A DNA stretch of 64,000 bases from Martelella sp. HB161492 (GTDB taxonomy: Bacteria > Pseudomonadota > Alphaproteobacteria > Rhizobiales > Rhizobiaceae): positions 96,296 through 160,295 of the forward strand of contig NZ_JAATVV010000013.1 of the NCBI RefSeq assembly GCF_013184775.1, written 5' to 3'. Positions within the stretch are counted from its first letter, which is position 1. Every line of letters begins with the position of its first letter. Below are positions 44,919-53,413 of this stretch, in pieces. The notes beneath the pieces were generated by a model, which did not search any database, was not told the DNA's origin, and was given only the letters and a program-made list of their open reading frames with translations. The translations under genes were made by a program, and so were the position numbers.

Positions 44919-46459
44919 TCGATCACCTCCGGTTCTGCTGCCGTCATTGCCTGATAGAGGCTGTCTTCGCTGGCCTGGCTCGCGTCAAAGTTCTTGACCA
45001 CGCGGCCGCCGAACATCACCAGCGTCCTGTCGCAGTTCTGCATCAGCTCCGGCAGGTCATCGCTGACGATGATCAGCGCCATGCCGGCTTCGGCCAGGGC
45101 CTGGATGGCGCGATAGATCGTGTCCTTGGAACCGACATCGACACCGACGGTCGGTCCGTGCAGGACAAGGAGTTTTGGCGTGATGGAAAGCCAGCGACCG
45201 ATCAGCACGCGCTGCTGGTTGCCGCCAGAAAGCGACCCGACCGGCATGTCGATGTCTTTGGTGTTGAGCCGCATCTGCGCGGAAAGGTCTTCGGCCAGCG
45301 CGCGGCCCTTCTTGCCGTTGATGATGCCGAAACGGCTGGCAAGCTTTGCGACAACGAGGGCGATTTCATTGTCGAGGATCGATTTTTCCAGAAACAGGCC
45401 TTCGTCAAGGCGGTCCTCCGGCACGTAGCCGATGCCATGGCGGATGGAATCGGCGGTGCGGTGAACGGCAAGGGCCTTGCCTTCCATCATCATGGTTCCC
45501 GACTGGGCCGGAACAACGCCAGAAATGGCATAGGCGAGCTCATTGCGCCCGGAATCGGCAAGGCCGGTAATGCCGAGGATTTCCCCCTTGTGGAGGGAAA
45601 GGTTCACATTCTCAAAGCCCTTGCCGGACAGTGCCTTGGTTTCAAACAGAAGGTCGTTGCCAGGCGCGCCGCTGCGATAGCGGATCGCATCAATTTTGCG
45701 GCCCGTCATGAGTTCCGAGATTTCGCTCTTGCTGTAATCTTCCAGCTTTCCCTGTGCCACGCATTCGCCATCGCGGAAAATGATCGCCTGACCGCCGATG
45801 CGGTAGCATTCGTCGAGCTTGTGGGTCACGAACAGCACGGCGACATTGTCGGCGCGCAGCCGATTGACGACCGTGATCAGTTTCTCGACCTCGCGGCGCG
45901 TCAGCGATGTCGTCGGCTCATCCATGATGACCAGCTTGGCATTCGTGGCGATAGCACGGGCAATGGCAACGAGCTGGCGCTGTGCCAGCGGCAGATCCGA
46001 GACGATCGCCGAGAGAAACGCCCGTGTCGTCGGCAGTTCAACGGCAGCAAGCGCCCGGCTTGCGGTTTCGTGCAGCCGGGTGCGGTTGAAAAGCCGTGCG
46101 AGCTTGCCCTTGGCCATGACGAGCTGCTCACTCAGGGCAACATTCTCCGCAACACTGAGATTGGGGATCAGCGACAGATCCTGGTACACGGTCTCGATGC
46201 CGGCACTGAGTGCCTGTATCGGGGTCAGCGCCCGATAGCGGTCGCCGTCCAGGATGATTTCGCCGTCACTGGGTTCGATCGCACCGGACATGACCTTGAT
46301 GACGGTGCTCTTGCCGCATCCGTTTTCGCCCAGAAGGTGATAGGCTTCTCCAAGGCTGATCGACATGTCCACGCCGCGCAGGGCGTGGACGCCGCCATAA
46401 TTCTTGCGAATGCCGCGCAGTTGCAGGAAAGGTGCCTCGGCGGGGGTGGCTGCTGACAC
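44915..46459 (-). CDS. Ribose-type ABC transporter ATPase (double domain)
   Basis: 514 residues from GTG 46459, which has AAAGGAG 7 bp ahead; the open frame extends upstream through a stem-loop and is not used. First domain: Walker A LLGENGCGKSTVIKVMSG, signature LPLAQRQLVAIARA, Walker B LVIMDEPTTSL. Second domain: Walker A is degenerate (GITGLADSGRNELAYAISG), as is usual in RbsA/MglA, with signature SLSGGNQQRVLIGRWL. Confidence 0.93.
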   Translation of the reverse strand: MSAATPAEAPFLQLRGIRKNYGGVHALRGVDMSISLGEAYHLLGENGCGKSTVIKVMSGAIEPSDGEIILDGDRYRALTPIQALSAGIETVYQDLSLIPNLSVAENVALSEQLVMAKGKLARLFNRTRLHETASRALAAVELPTTRAFLSAIVSDLPLAQRQLVAIARAIATNAKLVIMDEPTTSLTRREVEKLITVVNRLRADNVAVLFVTHKLDECYRIGGQAIIFRDGECVAQGKLEDYSKSEISELMTGRKIDAIRYRSGAPGNDLLFETKALSGKGFENVNLSLHKGEILGITGLADSGRNELAYAISGVVPAQSGTMMMEGKALAVHRTADSIRHGIGYVPEDRLDEGLFLEKSILDNEIALVVAKLASRFGIINGKKGRALAEDLSAQMRLNTKDIDMPVGSLSGGNQQRVLIGRWLSITPKLLVLHGPTVGVDVGSKDTIYRAIQALAEAGMALIIVSDDLPELMQNCDRTLVMFGGRVVKNFDASQASEDSLYQAMTAAEPEVIE

Positions 46460-46493
46460 GTTCAAACTCCTTTCATTCAATCGAGTGCCGCAG

Positions 46494-46519
46494 GCCAAGC
46501 CGGGTTGCGCCGGCCTGGC
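46494..46519 (-). other. Stem-loop after the binding-protein gene
   Basis: In the minus-strand RNA GCCAGGCCGG and CCGGCTTGGC pair over ten positions (one G-U) with a 6-nt loop. No T run. It sits between the binding-protein stop and the ATPase start, as is common after abundant binding-protein messages. Confidence 0.55.
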
Positions 46520-46576
46520 ATTTGGCATGGGACCGGGACGCTTCGCGCCGCGGTTCTCAACAGGAGATTTGCAGGA

Positions 46577-47590
46577 TCAGAAGTAGACTTCCTTGTAGGT
46601 GTCCTTGTCAGCAAGCACCATGCCGTTGCCGATGGCCAGCAGGCCATTGCCGGCGCCCTTGGTCACGGTAATGCTGTGATAGCCGTCGACACCCAGATCC
46701 ATGCCATCGACGATTTCCTCGCCGTTCAGGATCTTTTCTGCCGCGGCATTCATGGCCATGCCTGCCTTCATCGGATCCCAGAAGCCGATCGCCGTGATGG
46801 CACCGGACTCAAGATAAGGGGCAGACGGGGCGGGAAGACCGGTGCCGACCAGGCAAACCTTGCCGGCGAGCCCTGCTTCCTCGATTGCGCGGCCGACACC
46901 GAGAACGTCATTGCCTGCCGATGTCTGGAAGCCCTTGAGGTCGGGATATTTGCGCAGGATTTCCTTTGCCTTTTCATAGGTGCCATTGGCGTCGTCAAAG
47001 GATTCATTGTTCGGATCGACCAGCTGCATGCCGGGATATTTCTTGGCGTTTTCTTCACCGGCGCCAACCCATTGCATATGCGTGCGGCTGCCGAGCGAGC
47101 CGACAAAGGTGGTCCATTTGCCTTCGCCGCCCATGCATTGGGCAAGGCGTTCGTTGAGTGCCGTGCCGTAAGCGGCATTGTCGAAGGCCTCGATGTCGAC
47201 CATCGTGTTCTTCTGGTTGTCGGCCTCATGGGTAACAACGACGACACCGCGGTCCATGGCGCGCTTCAGCGTGCCCTCGATCACGACCGGATCCATCGGT
47301 ACGACCGCGAGCGCCTTGACGCCCTTGGCAATCAGGTCCTGGATGATCTGCAGCTGCTGGGCGGCGTCTGCGGTGGCCGGACCATAGCCCTCGGCCACGA
47401 CTTCCGGATGTTCCTTGGCATATTCCTCCACACCGGTATTCATCCGGTCGAACCACGGAATACCGCTGATCTTGAAGACGGTGGCGATGACCGGTTTGCT
47501 GTCCTGGCTCGCGGCAATGCCTGCAGTGCCAGCGATCGCGGTCGCCGCGAACAATGATGCCAGTGCGACTGTTTTCAGTTTTGATTTCAT
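46577..47590 (-). CDS. Ribose-type ABC transporter substrate-binding protein
   Basis: 337 residues with signal peptide MKSKLKTVALASLFAATAIA. The mature protein opens SKPVIATVFKISGIPWFDRM and has KGVKALAVVPMDPVVIEGTL and GFQTSAGNDVLGVGRAIEEA, the type I periplasmic sugar-binding fold. ATG 47590 has GGAGGAA ahead. The ligand cannot be read off; ketose or sugar alcohol is plausible from the DhaKL link. Confidence 0.9.
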   Translation of the reverse strand: MKSKLKTVALASLFAATAIAGTAGIAASQDSKPVIATVFKISGIPWFDRMNTGVEEYAKEHPEVVAEGYGPATADAAQQLQIIQDLIAKGVKALAVVPMDPVVIEGTLKRAMDRGVVVVTHEADNQKNTMVDIEAFDNAAYGTALNERLAQCMGGEGKWTTFVGSLGSRTHMQWVGAGEENAKKYPGMQLVDPNNESFDDANGTYEKAKEILRKYPDLKGFQTSAGNDVLGVGRAIEEAGLAGKVCLVGTGLPAPSAPYLESGAITAIGFWDPMKAGMAMNAAAEKILNGEEIVDGMDLGVDGYHSITVTKGAGNGLLAIGNGMVLADKDTYKEVYF

Positions 47591-47649
47591 GCTTTCCTCC
47601 ATTTTTCCCTCCATCTCCTCCACCGTTGCGCATGAGGGCGTGCGTACGG

Positions 47650-48636
47650 CTAGCGACGGCCTCCCGGAAATACGAAACCGACGAGGTCATATCGACCGAC
47701 AATCAGGAAGGCGAGGAGCAGGGCGCCCCAGGCGAAATCCCTGACGAAATTGGAAAATCCACCGAAATTCAGCAGGCTCGACATGAGCTGCAGGGCAATG
47801 GCGGCAAGGACGATGTTGATGATCCGGCCATAGCCGCCCTCCGGCCGGACACCGGCCATGACCGCGATCAGAATGGCGATCAGAAGATAGGACGTGCCGT
47901 AATCCCATTTCACATTGACATTCCGTGCGGCAATGATCACCCCGGCGATACCGGCGAGAAGGCCGCTCAATGTGTAGGTCGTGGTGATGACGGCGCGCTT
48001 GGGAAAACCGGCAAACGTGGCCGCCTTCAGATTGGAACCGCCGAGCATCAGCCATTTGCCATAGGGCATGAAACGGATGATCAGGCCGATGATGACGGCA
48101 ACGCCAATGAAGATGATGAAACTGATCGGCACACCGAAAATGTAGCCATTGCCGAGATTGTAAAGCGGATCAGGGCTTCCGACCGTGACGGCGCGGCCAT
48201 CGGATGCGATGACGGCAAGGCCGGTAAAGGCCATCTGCGTTCCCAGCGTGCACAGGATCGGCGTGATGTTCAGGAACGAGATCAGCAGGCCGTTGATAAG
48301 GCCGCCGGCAAGCCCCACCAGCACGGCAACGGCGGCAAAGGCCAGGGTAAAGGCGACGGGCTGATCATAGGCATCAAAGATGCGTGTCACGATGATTGCA
48401 GAGACAACACCGGAAAGGTTGGCAAGCGAAATACCGGAAAGGTCGATGCCGCCATTGCCCGCGCACATGGCCAGGCCGACACCGATCGCCAGCAGCCCGA
48501 TCTCCGGCACCTGCGTTGCCATGGACTGCAGGTTGAAAGGTGACAGGAATGTGCCGCCCGAAATCAGCGCTCCGAGCGCAAAGAGTGCCACATTGATGCC
48601 GGCGAGCACCAAAAGTTGGCCATCTAACCGACGCAT
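47650..48636 (-). CDS. Ribose-type ABC transporter permease (first)
   Basis: 328 residues, RbsC-like. IGVGLAMCAGNGGIDLSGIS, CTLGTQMAFTGLAVIASDG and MLGGSNLKAATFAGFPKRA are family marks. GGGAGGAG 4-5 bp ahead of the ATG. First gene of the operon, transcribed divergently from the LacI regulator. Confidence 0.9.
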   Translation of the reverse strand: MRRLDGQLLVLAGINVALFALGALISGGTFLSPFNLQSMATQVPEIGLLAIGVGLAMCAGNGGIDLSGISLANLSGVVSAIIVTRIFDAYDQPVAFTLAFAAVAVLVGLAGGLINGLLISFLNITPILCTLGTQMAFTGLAVIASDGRAVTVGSPDPLYNLGNGYIFGVPISFIIFIGVAVIIGLIIRFMPYGKWLMLGGSNLKAATFAGFPKRAVITTTYTLSGLLAGIAGVIIAARNVNVKWDYGTSYLLIAILIAVMAGVRPEGGYGRIINIVLAAIALQLMSSLLNFGGFSNFVRDFAWGALLLAFLIVGRYDLVGFVFPGGRR

Positions 48637-48648
48637 TAGCTCCTCCCG

Positions 48649-48676
48649 TTTACTAAAATACTCGGTCTTTAGTAAA
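48649..48676. promoter_or_regulatory. Operator-like pair upstream of the ABC operon
   Basis: TTTACTAAA (48649-48657) and TTTAGTAAA (48668-48676) form an inverted repeat with a 10-bp spacer, beginning 13 bp before the permease start. Probable target of the divergent LacI regulator. Confidence 0.65.
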
Positions 48677-48764
48677 AACTAGCAGAGAGTTTAGGGATCA
48701 ACAAGCGGCATTTTGACCTTTCTCAGAGAATCTAGCTTTTCAAGCGCTGAATTGCGCGTTACTC

Positions 48765-48784
48765 CTTTACTAAAGTTCACTAAA
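48765..48784. promoter_or_regulatory. Operator-like pair upstream of the LacI gene
   Basis: CTTTACTAAAG (48765-48775, a perfect dyad around a central C) and TTCACTAAA (48776-48784) lie side by side, 57 bp before the LacI start. Same 9-mer as at 48649-48676, suggesting autoregulation and possible looping. Confidence 0.6.
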
Positions 48785-48840
48785 CAAATTTGTGTGCGAG
48801 ACGGTTGCAACAACCGGCTGAACAGGCGACTAAAGACAGT

Positions 48841-49878
48841 ATGAAAACGAAAAATGCTCTGACGATTCGGGATATTGCTGAGGCATCGGGTGTGTCTGCT
48901 GCGACGGTTTCGCTCGTTCTGAATGGAAAGGGCGAAATTTCGGAAGCGACCCGGCTTAAGGTGCTGGAAGCGGTATCCCGGCTGAACTACGTGCCGCGGC
49001 AGACGCGCAGCCGCGTGGTGGAAACCAAGGAGACCCTGTGCTTTCTGAAAATTGCCCGGCATGGGCGCACGGTCAACCGGGACCACAGCCATTTCATTTC
49101 GGATTATATTGACGGCATGTCTCAGGAAGCGCTCCGGCGCGGCTACACTCTGGAAGTCATCAGCCATGAGGGCGGCTCGATTGCCGCAATCGCCAAGTCG
49201 ATCATTGCCGCCAAGGGCTTGCGCGGCATCATCGTGCTTGGAACCGAGCTTGAAGAAGCCGACATCATGCTGCTGCAGGGTATTGGCGTGCCCGCCGTCT
49301 TCATCGACACCTTTCACGAGGTCATCGAGGCCAATTTCATCAACATGAACAATGTTGATGCGGTCTACAAGGTTCTGGAGCGCTTCAAGAACAACGGGTT
49401 CAGCGAGATCGGTTTCATCGCCAGCCATGTCGCGACGACCAATTTCCGGCTGCGCCGGGAGGCCTATTTCAGCAGCATGAAACGCCTCGGGCTGACGGTC
49501 GACCCATCGCTGGTGCTGTCGGTGGAATCCACTTTTGCTGGCGCCTATCAGGGTGCGCTCAACTATCTGGAGGATGGTGGCCGCGTCGCGGAATGCTATT
49601 TCTGCACCAATGACATTATTGCCTACGGTTTTGCCAAGGCGCTGCGCGACAAGGGATATCGCATTCCCGCCGATGTCTCGCTCATCGGCTTTGACAATCT
49701 GCCCATGAGTGCCACTGCAGATCCGCCGCTGACGACCATTGACGTGTCGAAACGCAAGATCGGCTATCACGCGGTCACGCTTCTGGATGAACTGATCAAC
49801 GGTCCGGAGGGTCAGCCATCGGTGAAGACCCTGGTCGGCGCCGATCTGGTCGTGCGTGAAAGCGACCGGCAGAAATAG
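48841..49878 (+). CDS. LacI-family transcriptional regulator
   Basis: 345 residues from ATG 48841. The LacI helix-turn-helix is LTIRDIAEASGVSAATVSLV, followed by a hinge and a type I sugar-binding domain (LICFDNLPMSA-like IGFDNLPMSATADPPLTTID). It diverges from the ribose-type ABC/DhaKL operon, whose promoter region carries four copies of TTTASTAAA-like sites. Likely repressor of that operon. Confidence 0.9.
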   Translation: MKTKNALTIRDIAEASGVSAATVSLVLNGKGEISEATRLKVLEAVSRLNYVPRQTRSRVVETKETLCFLKIARHGRTVNRDHSHFISDYIDGMSQEALRRGYTLEVISHEGGSIAAIAKSIIAAKGLRGIIVLGTELEEADIMLLQGIGVPAVFIDTFHEVIEANFINMNNVDAVYKVLERFKNNGFSEIGFIASHVATTNFRLRREAYFSSMKRLGLTVDPSLVLSVESTFAGAYQGALNYLEDGGRVAECYFCTNDIIAYGFAKALRDKGYRIPADVSLIGFDNLPMSATADPPLTTIDVSKRKIGYHAVTLLDELINGPEGQPSVKTLVGADLVVRESDRQK

Positions 49879-49911
49879 CCGCCGGTTATTCCGGGTCAAA
49901 CCGTCATCAGA

Positions 49912-50832
49912 TCAGCTGTCAGAGGCGGGCAGGGCGAAACGAAGCGCTTTCGGCAGGCTGGCGACATAGATGCTGGAATGGTCTTCGTCATCGATCATTT
50001 CCCGGCGCAGGGCGATGGCGTCAGGATGTCTCGCCTGACAGTGTTCGGCAAGACGATCGATATTCCTGACCATCTGGCGCCTGCGCCGCAGTCTCGCATG
50101 TTCTTCTGCGCGTTCCGGCGTTTCCTGCCGCTGCCATGGCGCTGCATCGCCTTCCCAGCCTCCGGCGGTCAGGAACAGACGGACTGGTTTGTGAGGCTTT
50201 GCCGGGTGGGGCAGCGCATGTGCGAAAATCCGGTCCGGATCCCACCAGAGCGAGGGGCTGATGGCGATGTAGCTTGAGAAAAGCTGCGGATGGGTCAGGG
50301 CGAGCTCAACCACGAAATAGCCGCCGAGCGAATGGCCGAGTATGGTCTCTTGGTCTGTCCGTACCGGGAAACGGGCGGCGATGAGCGGTTTGAGCTTGTT
50401 ACGGAGAAAGGCGACGAAAGCGTCCTGACCGCCAAAGGAAAAGGTCGTCTCCGCGTAGAATGCGTCTCTGGTCGGGCCGGCGGTGAAATCGAAATGCCGC
50501 CGTTCCTGGTTATAGCTCTCCGTTTCCGGATAGCCGATGCCAACGAGGATGGACGGTTCGACACCGGTCGCGCCGGGCCTGCGCGTCAGCCGTTCCATGA
50601 CCTGATCAACCAGCGCGAAATCTGCATTGGCATCGAGAAGGTAAAGAACCGGAAAGCCCTGCGGGGGTGGCGGGTGGCGCGGAAGGCTGACGAAGATGTC
50701 GTATGGCAGTCCCGTCGCCGATTGCAGCCCGAAGCTGAGACAGTGGCGCCCGGAGGCAGGCGCGCGCATCTCGAAACCGGCGTCGGCGGCTGTCTTGCCC
50801 GCCGGGTGTCTGAACAGGTCCTTCACCGTCAT
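49912..50832 (-). CDS. Alpha/beta hydrolase, siderophore-esterase-like
   Basis: 306 residues from ATG 50832. Nucleophile elbow ILGHSLGGYFVVELAL, PVLYLLDANADFALVDQ and the C-terminal His in DDEDHSSIYVA match the Fes/IroE/esterase D group, which opens ferric siderophores or their ester linkages. It lies downstream of the TonB receptor on the same strand. A separate signal-peptide ORF ends in its start codon (ATGA), so either the esterase is cytoplasmic and translationally coupled or a frameshift has cut its signal peptide off. The frame is open far upstream, but without a family match. Confidence 0.82.
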   Translation of the reverse strand: MTVKDLFRHPAGKTAADAGFEMRAPASGRHCLSFGLQSATGLPYDIFVSLPRHPPPPQGFPVLYLLDANADFALVDQVMERLTRRPGATGVEPSILVGIGYPETESYNQERRHFDFTAGPTRDAFYAETTFSFGGQDAFVAFLRNKLKPLIAARFPVRTDQETILGHSLGGYFVVELALTHPQLFSSYIAISPSLWWDPDRIFAHALPHPAKPHKPVRLFLTAGGWEGDAAPWQRQETPERAEEHARLRRRRQMVRNIDRLAEHCQARHPDAIALRREMIDDEDHSSIYVASLPKALRFALPASDS

Positions 50833-50978
50833 GCCTCCGTTGCCTGAAAGTGTCCGGCTGAAAGCTGCGGTGCCGGACGATCGACGGACGGATCGTGCCA
50901 TGCGGTTGCGGCCGGGGCCTGAGCGGCGGCGAAAAGGACAAGACAGAACAGAACGAGCTTGCGCAGCATGAGAACCAT
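50829..50978 (-). CDS. Small signal-peptide ORF coupled to the esterase
   Basis: 49 codons read from the complement: a clear signal peptide (MVLMLRKLVLFCLVLFAAAQ, cleavage after APAATA) followed by WHDPSVDRPAPQLSAGHFQ and a short tail. CAGGAAA stands just ahead. The stop overlaps the esterase ATG as ATGA. Either a tiny exported protein, or the detached N-terminus of an originally periplasmic esterase (one-base frameshift). Confidence 0.55.
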   Translation of the reverse strand: MVLMLRKLVLFCLVLFAAAQAPAATAWHDPSVDRPAPQLSAGHFQATEA

Positions 50979-51020
50979 GTTTCCTGCAGAACCGTGAAAA
51001 CCACGTCAGAAGACGGCGTG

Positions 51021-51053
51021 AGATGGCGGCGCCGGAGGCAGGCGCCGCCATCT
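51021..51053 (-). other. 13-bp stem-loop after the TonB receptor gene
   Basis: AGATGGCGGCGCC (51021-51033) and GGCGCCGCCATCT (51041-51053) pair perfectly over a 7-nt loop, 3 bp beyond the receptor stop. No T run in the minus-strand direction, so it more likely limits read-through or stabilises the receptor message. Confidence 0.65.
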
Positions 51054-51056
51054 CTT

Positions 51057-53234
51057 TTACCACTGGTATTTCAGTGTCGCATAGACCGAACGGGTGGTGC
51101 CGTAGAAGCAGCGGGTCGTGTAGGTGCACGAGGCCACATATTCGGTATTGCCGATGTTGGTTGCGGTGACGTTGAGTTTCAGTCCTTCATAAGTCGGCCA
51201 TTTAACGCCGAAATCATAGTCGAAGCCGGCGTCGAACAGCGTATAGGCGGGCACCTTGAAGCTGTTTTCCTGGTCGCCCCAGGTTTCGCCATTGTAGCGG
51301 ACACCGGCACCGATGCCGAAACCTTCGAGTGGCCCGCTGAGGAAGCTGTAATGCAACCATGCGGACGCGGCATTCTGCGGCACGGCGGCCGGCGCATTGC
51401 CGACGAGGGCGGCGGTGGCACTCTTGGTGATTTCCGGATCGGCATAGGTGTAGGCGAGTGTGATATCCCAGCCGTTGGCGAGCGCCAGCTTGCTCTCCAG
51501 TTCGATGCCTTTCAGCTGGATCTCGTCGGTCTGGACGTAATAGCCGCTATAGGTCGGGTCAGAGCTGAGCGCGTTCTTCTCGGTCAGCTGGTAGGCCGAG
51601 GCCATGATGTAGCTGTCGCTGTCGAGGAAGGGCTGATACTTGACGCCTGCCTCATATTGTTCGCCTTCCACCGGGTCAAGCGTGGTCCCGCCGGTGGCGC
51701 TATAGCCGAAGCCCGAGGGCGGTTCGAAGGAGGTCGAGTAGCTGGCATAGGGCGCGATGCCGCTATCAAACAGATAGGTGGCGCCGATCCGCCCGGTGAA
51801 GGCGTGGTTCTGATTGTCTGTCGAAGAGGTGACACCGGTCGACAGAACCGTGCTGTCATTGGTGATATCATAATAATCGTAGCGGCCGCCAAGCGCCACG
51901 GTCAGCCCGCCATAGGAAATCTCGTCCTGAAGATAGACACCGGTCTGATTGGTGATCTGGTTGGTGTCCGTCGAATAGGCCGGGTCGGTGATCGCCTGGC
52001 TGTAATCCGGGTTCAGATAGTCGATCGACGGCGCCTTGCCTTTGCCGAACAGGCGGTTGGCATTGATATAGCTGTAGTCGACCCCAAACAGACCGACATG
52101 ATCGAGCGGCCCGGTCGAAAAATCCGCTTCGAGCTGGGTATCGACAGCCAGGGTATCGGCATGTTCCTTCAGATGCGACACGCCGCGGCTGAGTGTCGTG
52201 CCGCTGATCCCGGAAAAATAGAGCGAGCGATGCTCGGTATCGATGTGGGTATAGCGCAGGTTCTGGCGGAAGGTGAACACGTCGTCAAAGGCGTGTTCGA
52301 ACTCGTAGCCGGCGGTGGTCGTCTGCCGGGTGAATTTGTCGAAACTGGAATCACCGATGTTGAAGTCATAGGGAATGTCAGGGTAATCGCCATTCGGCAG
52401 AACGGTTCCCACCGCCGGCAGGTAGCCCGGATAATTGCTCGACGGATCGTCGGTATAGCTGAACTGCATCACCAGGCTGGTGGCGTCGTCCGGGGAGATT
52501 TCAAGCGAGGGGAGAACCGAGATGCGTGAGGAGTCGACGCCGTCAATATTGGTCTCGTTGTAGCGCCCGGACGCGACGAAACGGTAACGGTAGATGCCAT
52601 CTTCGTCGATCGGACCGCTGAGATCGACACCTGACTTGATGTAGTTGTCCGTACCGATCGTGGTGAAAACCTCTCCGCGTGCCGTTTCGGTTGGCTTTTT
52701 GGAAACGAGATTGACCATGCCGCCGGGTGTCATCTGGCCATAGAGGACCGAGGCCGGCCCCCTGACCACCTCGACACGATCGATGTTGTAGAGGTCGATG
52801 GTCGGCTCGGCATAGGAGATGCCTTTGAGGATGCGCAGACCGTCAAGATATTGCACAAAATTCTGATAGCCGCCAAAACCGCGTACGGGAACGATGTCGT
52901 AACGATCATTGGGCCTTATTTCGGCCTGGACGCCAGCGCTGTAGAGCAGCGCCTGCTGCACCGAGGTTGCGTTATGTTCCTCGAATTCCTTGCGGGTTAC
53001 CACGGATACGGATTGCGGTGTCTCGATCAGCGCCCGGTTGGTCTTCATTGCCGCGCCGGACGTGGTGGCGACGAAATTGGTGTCTTCCGTCGCCGATCCG
53101 TCCGTGGTGACGTTGACCGGCTGCAGGATGACCGGATCGTCATCCTGCGCCACGGCCGGACCTGTGGCTTGCAGTGTCAGCAGGCTTGCGGTGGCAGCCA
53201 GTAAGGCGCTTTTCGTCGCCGAGATTCTCATCAA
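51057..53234 (-). CDS. TonB-dependent ferric-siderophore receptor (FhuA type)
   Basis: 725-residue outer-membrane receptor. Signal peptide ends at VAQ (about residue 29); a TonB-box-like stretch VILQPVNVTTD follows. Plug domain: TPQSVSVVTRKEFEEHNATS, VPVRGFGGYQNFVQYLDGL and RVEVVRGPASVLYGQMTPGG. The rest is a 22-strand barrel ending YATLKYQW. Length and the PGGMVNLVSKKP motif fit the hydroxamate (ferrichrome/ferrioxamine) group; the exact siderophore is unknown. Esterase gene downstream, AraC regulator divergent. Confidence 0.92.
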   Translation of the reverse strand: MMRISATKSALLAATASLLTLQATGPAVAQDDDPVILQPVNVTTDGSATEDTNFVATTSGAAMKTNRALIETPQSVSVVTRKEFEEHNATSVQQALLYSAGVQAEIRPNDRYDIVPVRGFGGYQNFVQYLDGLRILKGISYAEPTIDLYNIDRVEVVRGPASVLYGQMTPGGMVNLVSKKPTETARGEVFTTIGTDNYIKSGVDLSGPIDEDGIYRYRFVASGRYNETNIDGVDSSRISVLPSLEISPDDATSLVMQFSYTDDPSSNYPGYLPAVGTVLPNGDYPDIPYDFNIGDSSFDKFTRQTTTAGYEFEHAFDDVFTFRQNLRYTHIDTEHRSLYFSGISGTTLSRGVSHLKEHADTLAVDTQLEADFSTGPLDHVGLFGVDYSYINANRLFGKGKAPSIDYLNPDYSQAITDPAYSTDTNQITNQTGVYLQDEISYGGLTVALGGRYDYYDITNDSTVLSTGVTSSTDNQNHAFTGRIGATYLFDSGIAPYASYSTSFEPPSGFGYSATGGTTLDPVEGEQYEAGVKYQPFLDSDSYIMASAYQLTEKNALSSDPTYSGYYVQTDEIQLKGIELESKLALANGWDITLAYTYADPEITKSATAALVGNAPAAVPQNAASAWLHYSFLSGPLEGFGIGAGVRYNGETWGDQENSFKVPAYTLFDAGFDYDFGVKWPTYEGLKLNVTATNIGNTEYVASCTYTTRCFYGTTRSVYATLKYQW

Positions 53235-53295
53235 AGACCCCCAGAAAGGACGCCAGTCCCGTTATCGTGATCAAAGGCGGGACGGCGCATAAACT

Positions 53296-53310
53296 TGATA
53301 ATAATATTCA
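53296..53310. promoter_or_regulatory. IRO-box-like site (TGA-N9-TCA) between receptor and AraC gene
   Basis: TGATAATAATATTCA matches the RirA-associated IRO pattern TGA-N9-TCA of rhizobia in an AT-rich stretch, 62 bp upstream of the receptor start. Suggests iron repression by RirA. Confidence 0.55.
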
Positions 53311-53413
53311 TGTTTTATATAGAGGACGGGGAAACCGCAAATCTACAGATTGTGTGTTTGCGAAAGCGCCAATTTGTTTTGCAAAACGACCAGACCGGCT
53401 GTTGGGAATTGTC

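Noticed and set aside
44912..46456. 514-codon plus-strand ORF opposite the ribose-type ATPase gene
   Set aside because: It mirrors the ATPase codon by codon and contains no recognisable domain; the minus-strand gene has Walker and signature motifs.
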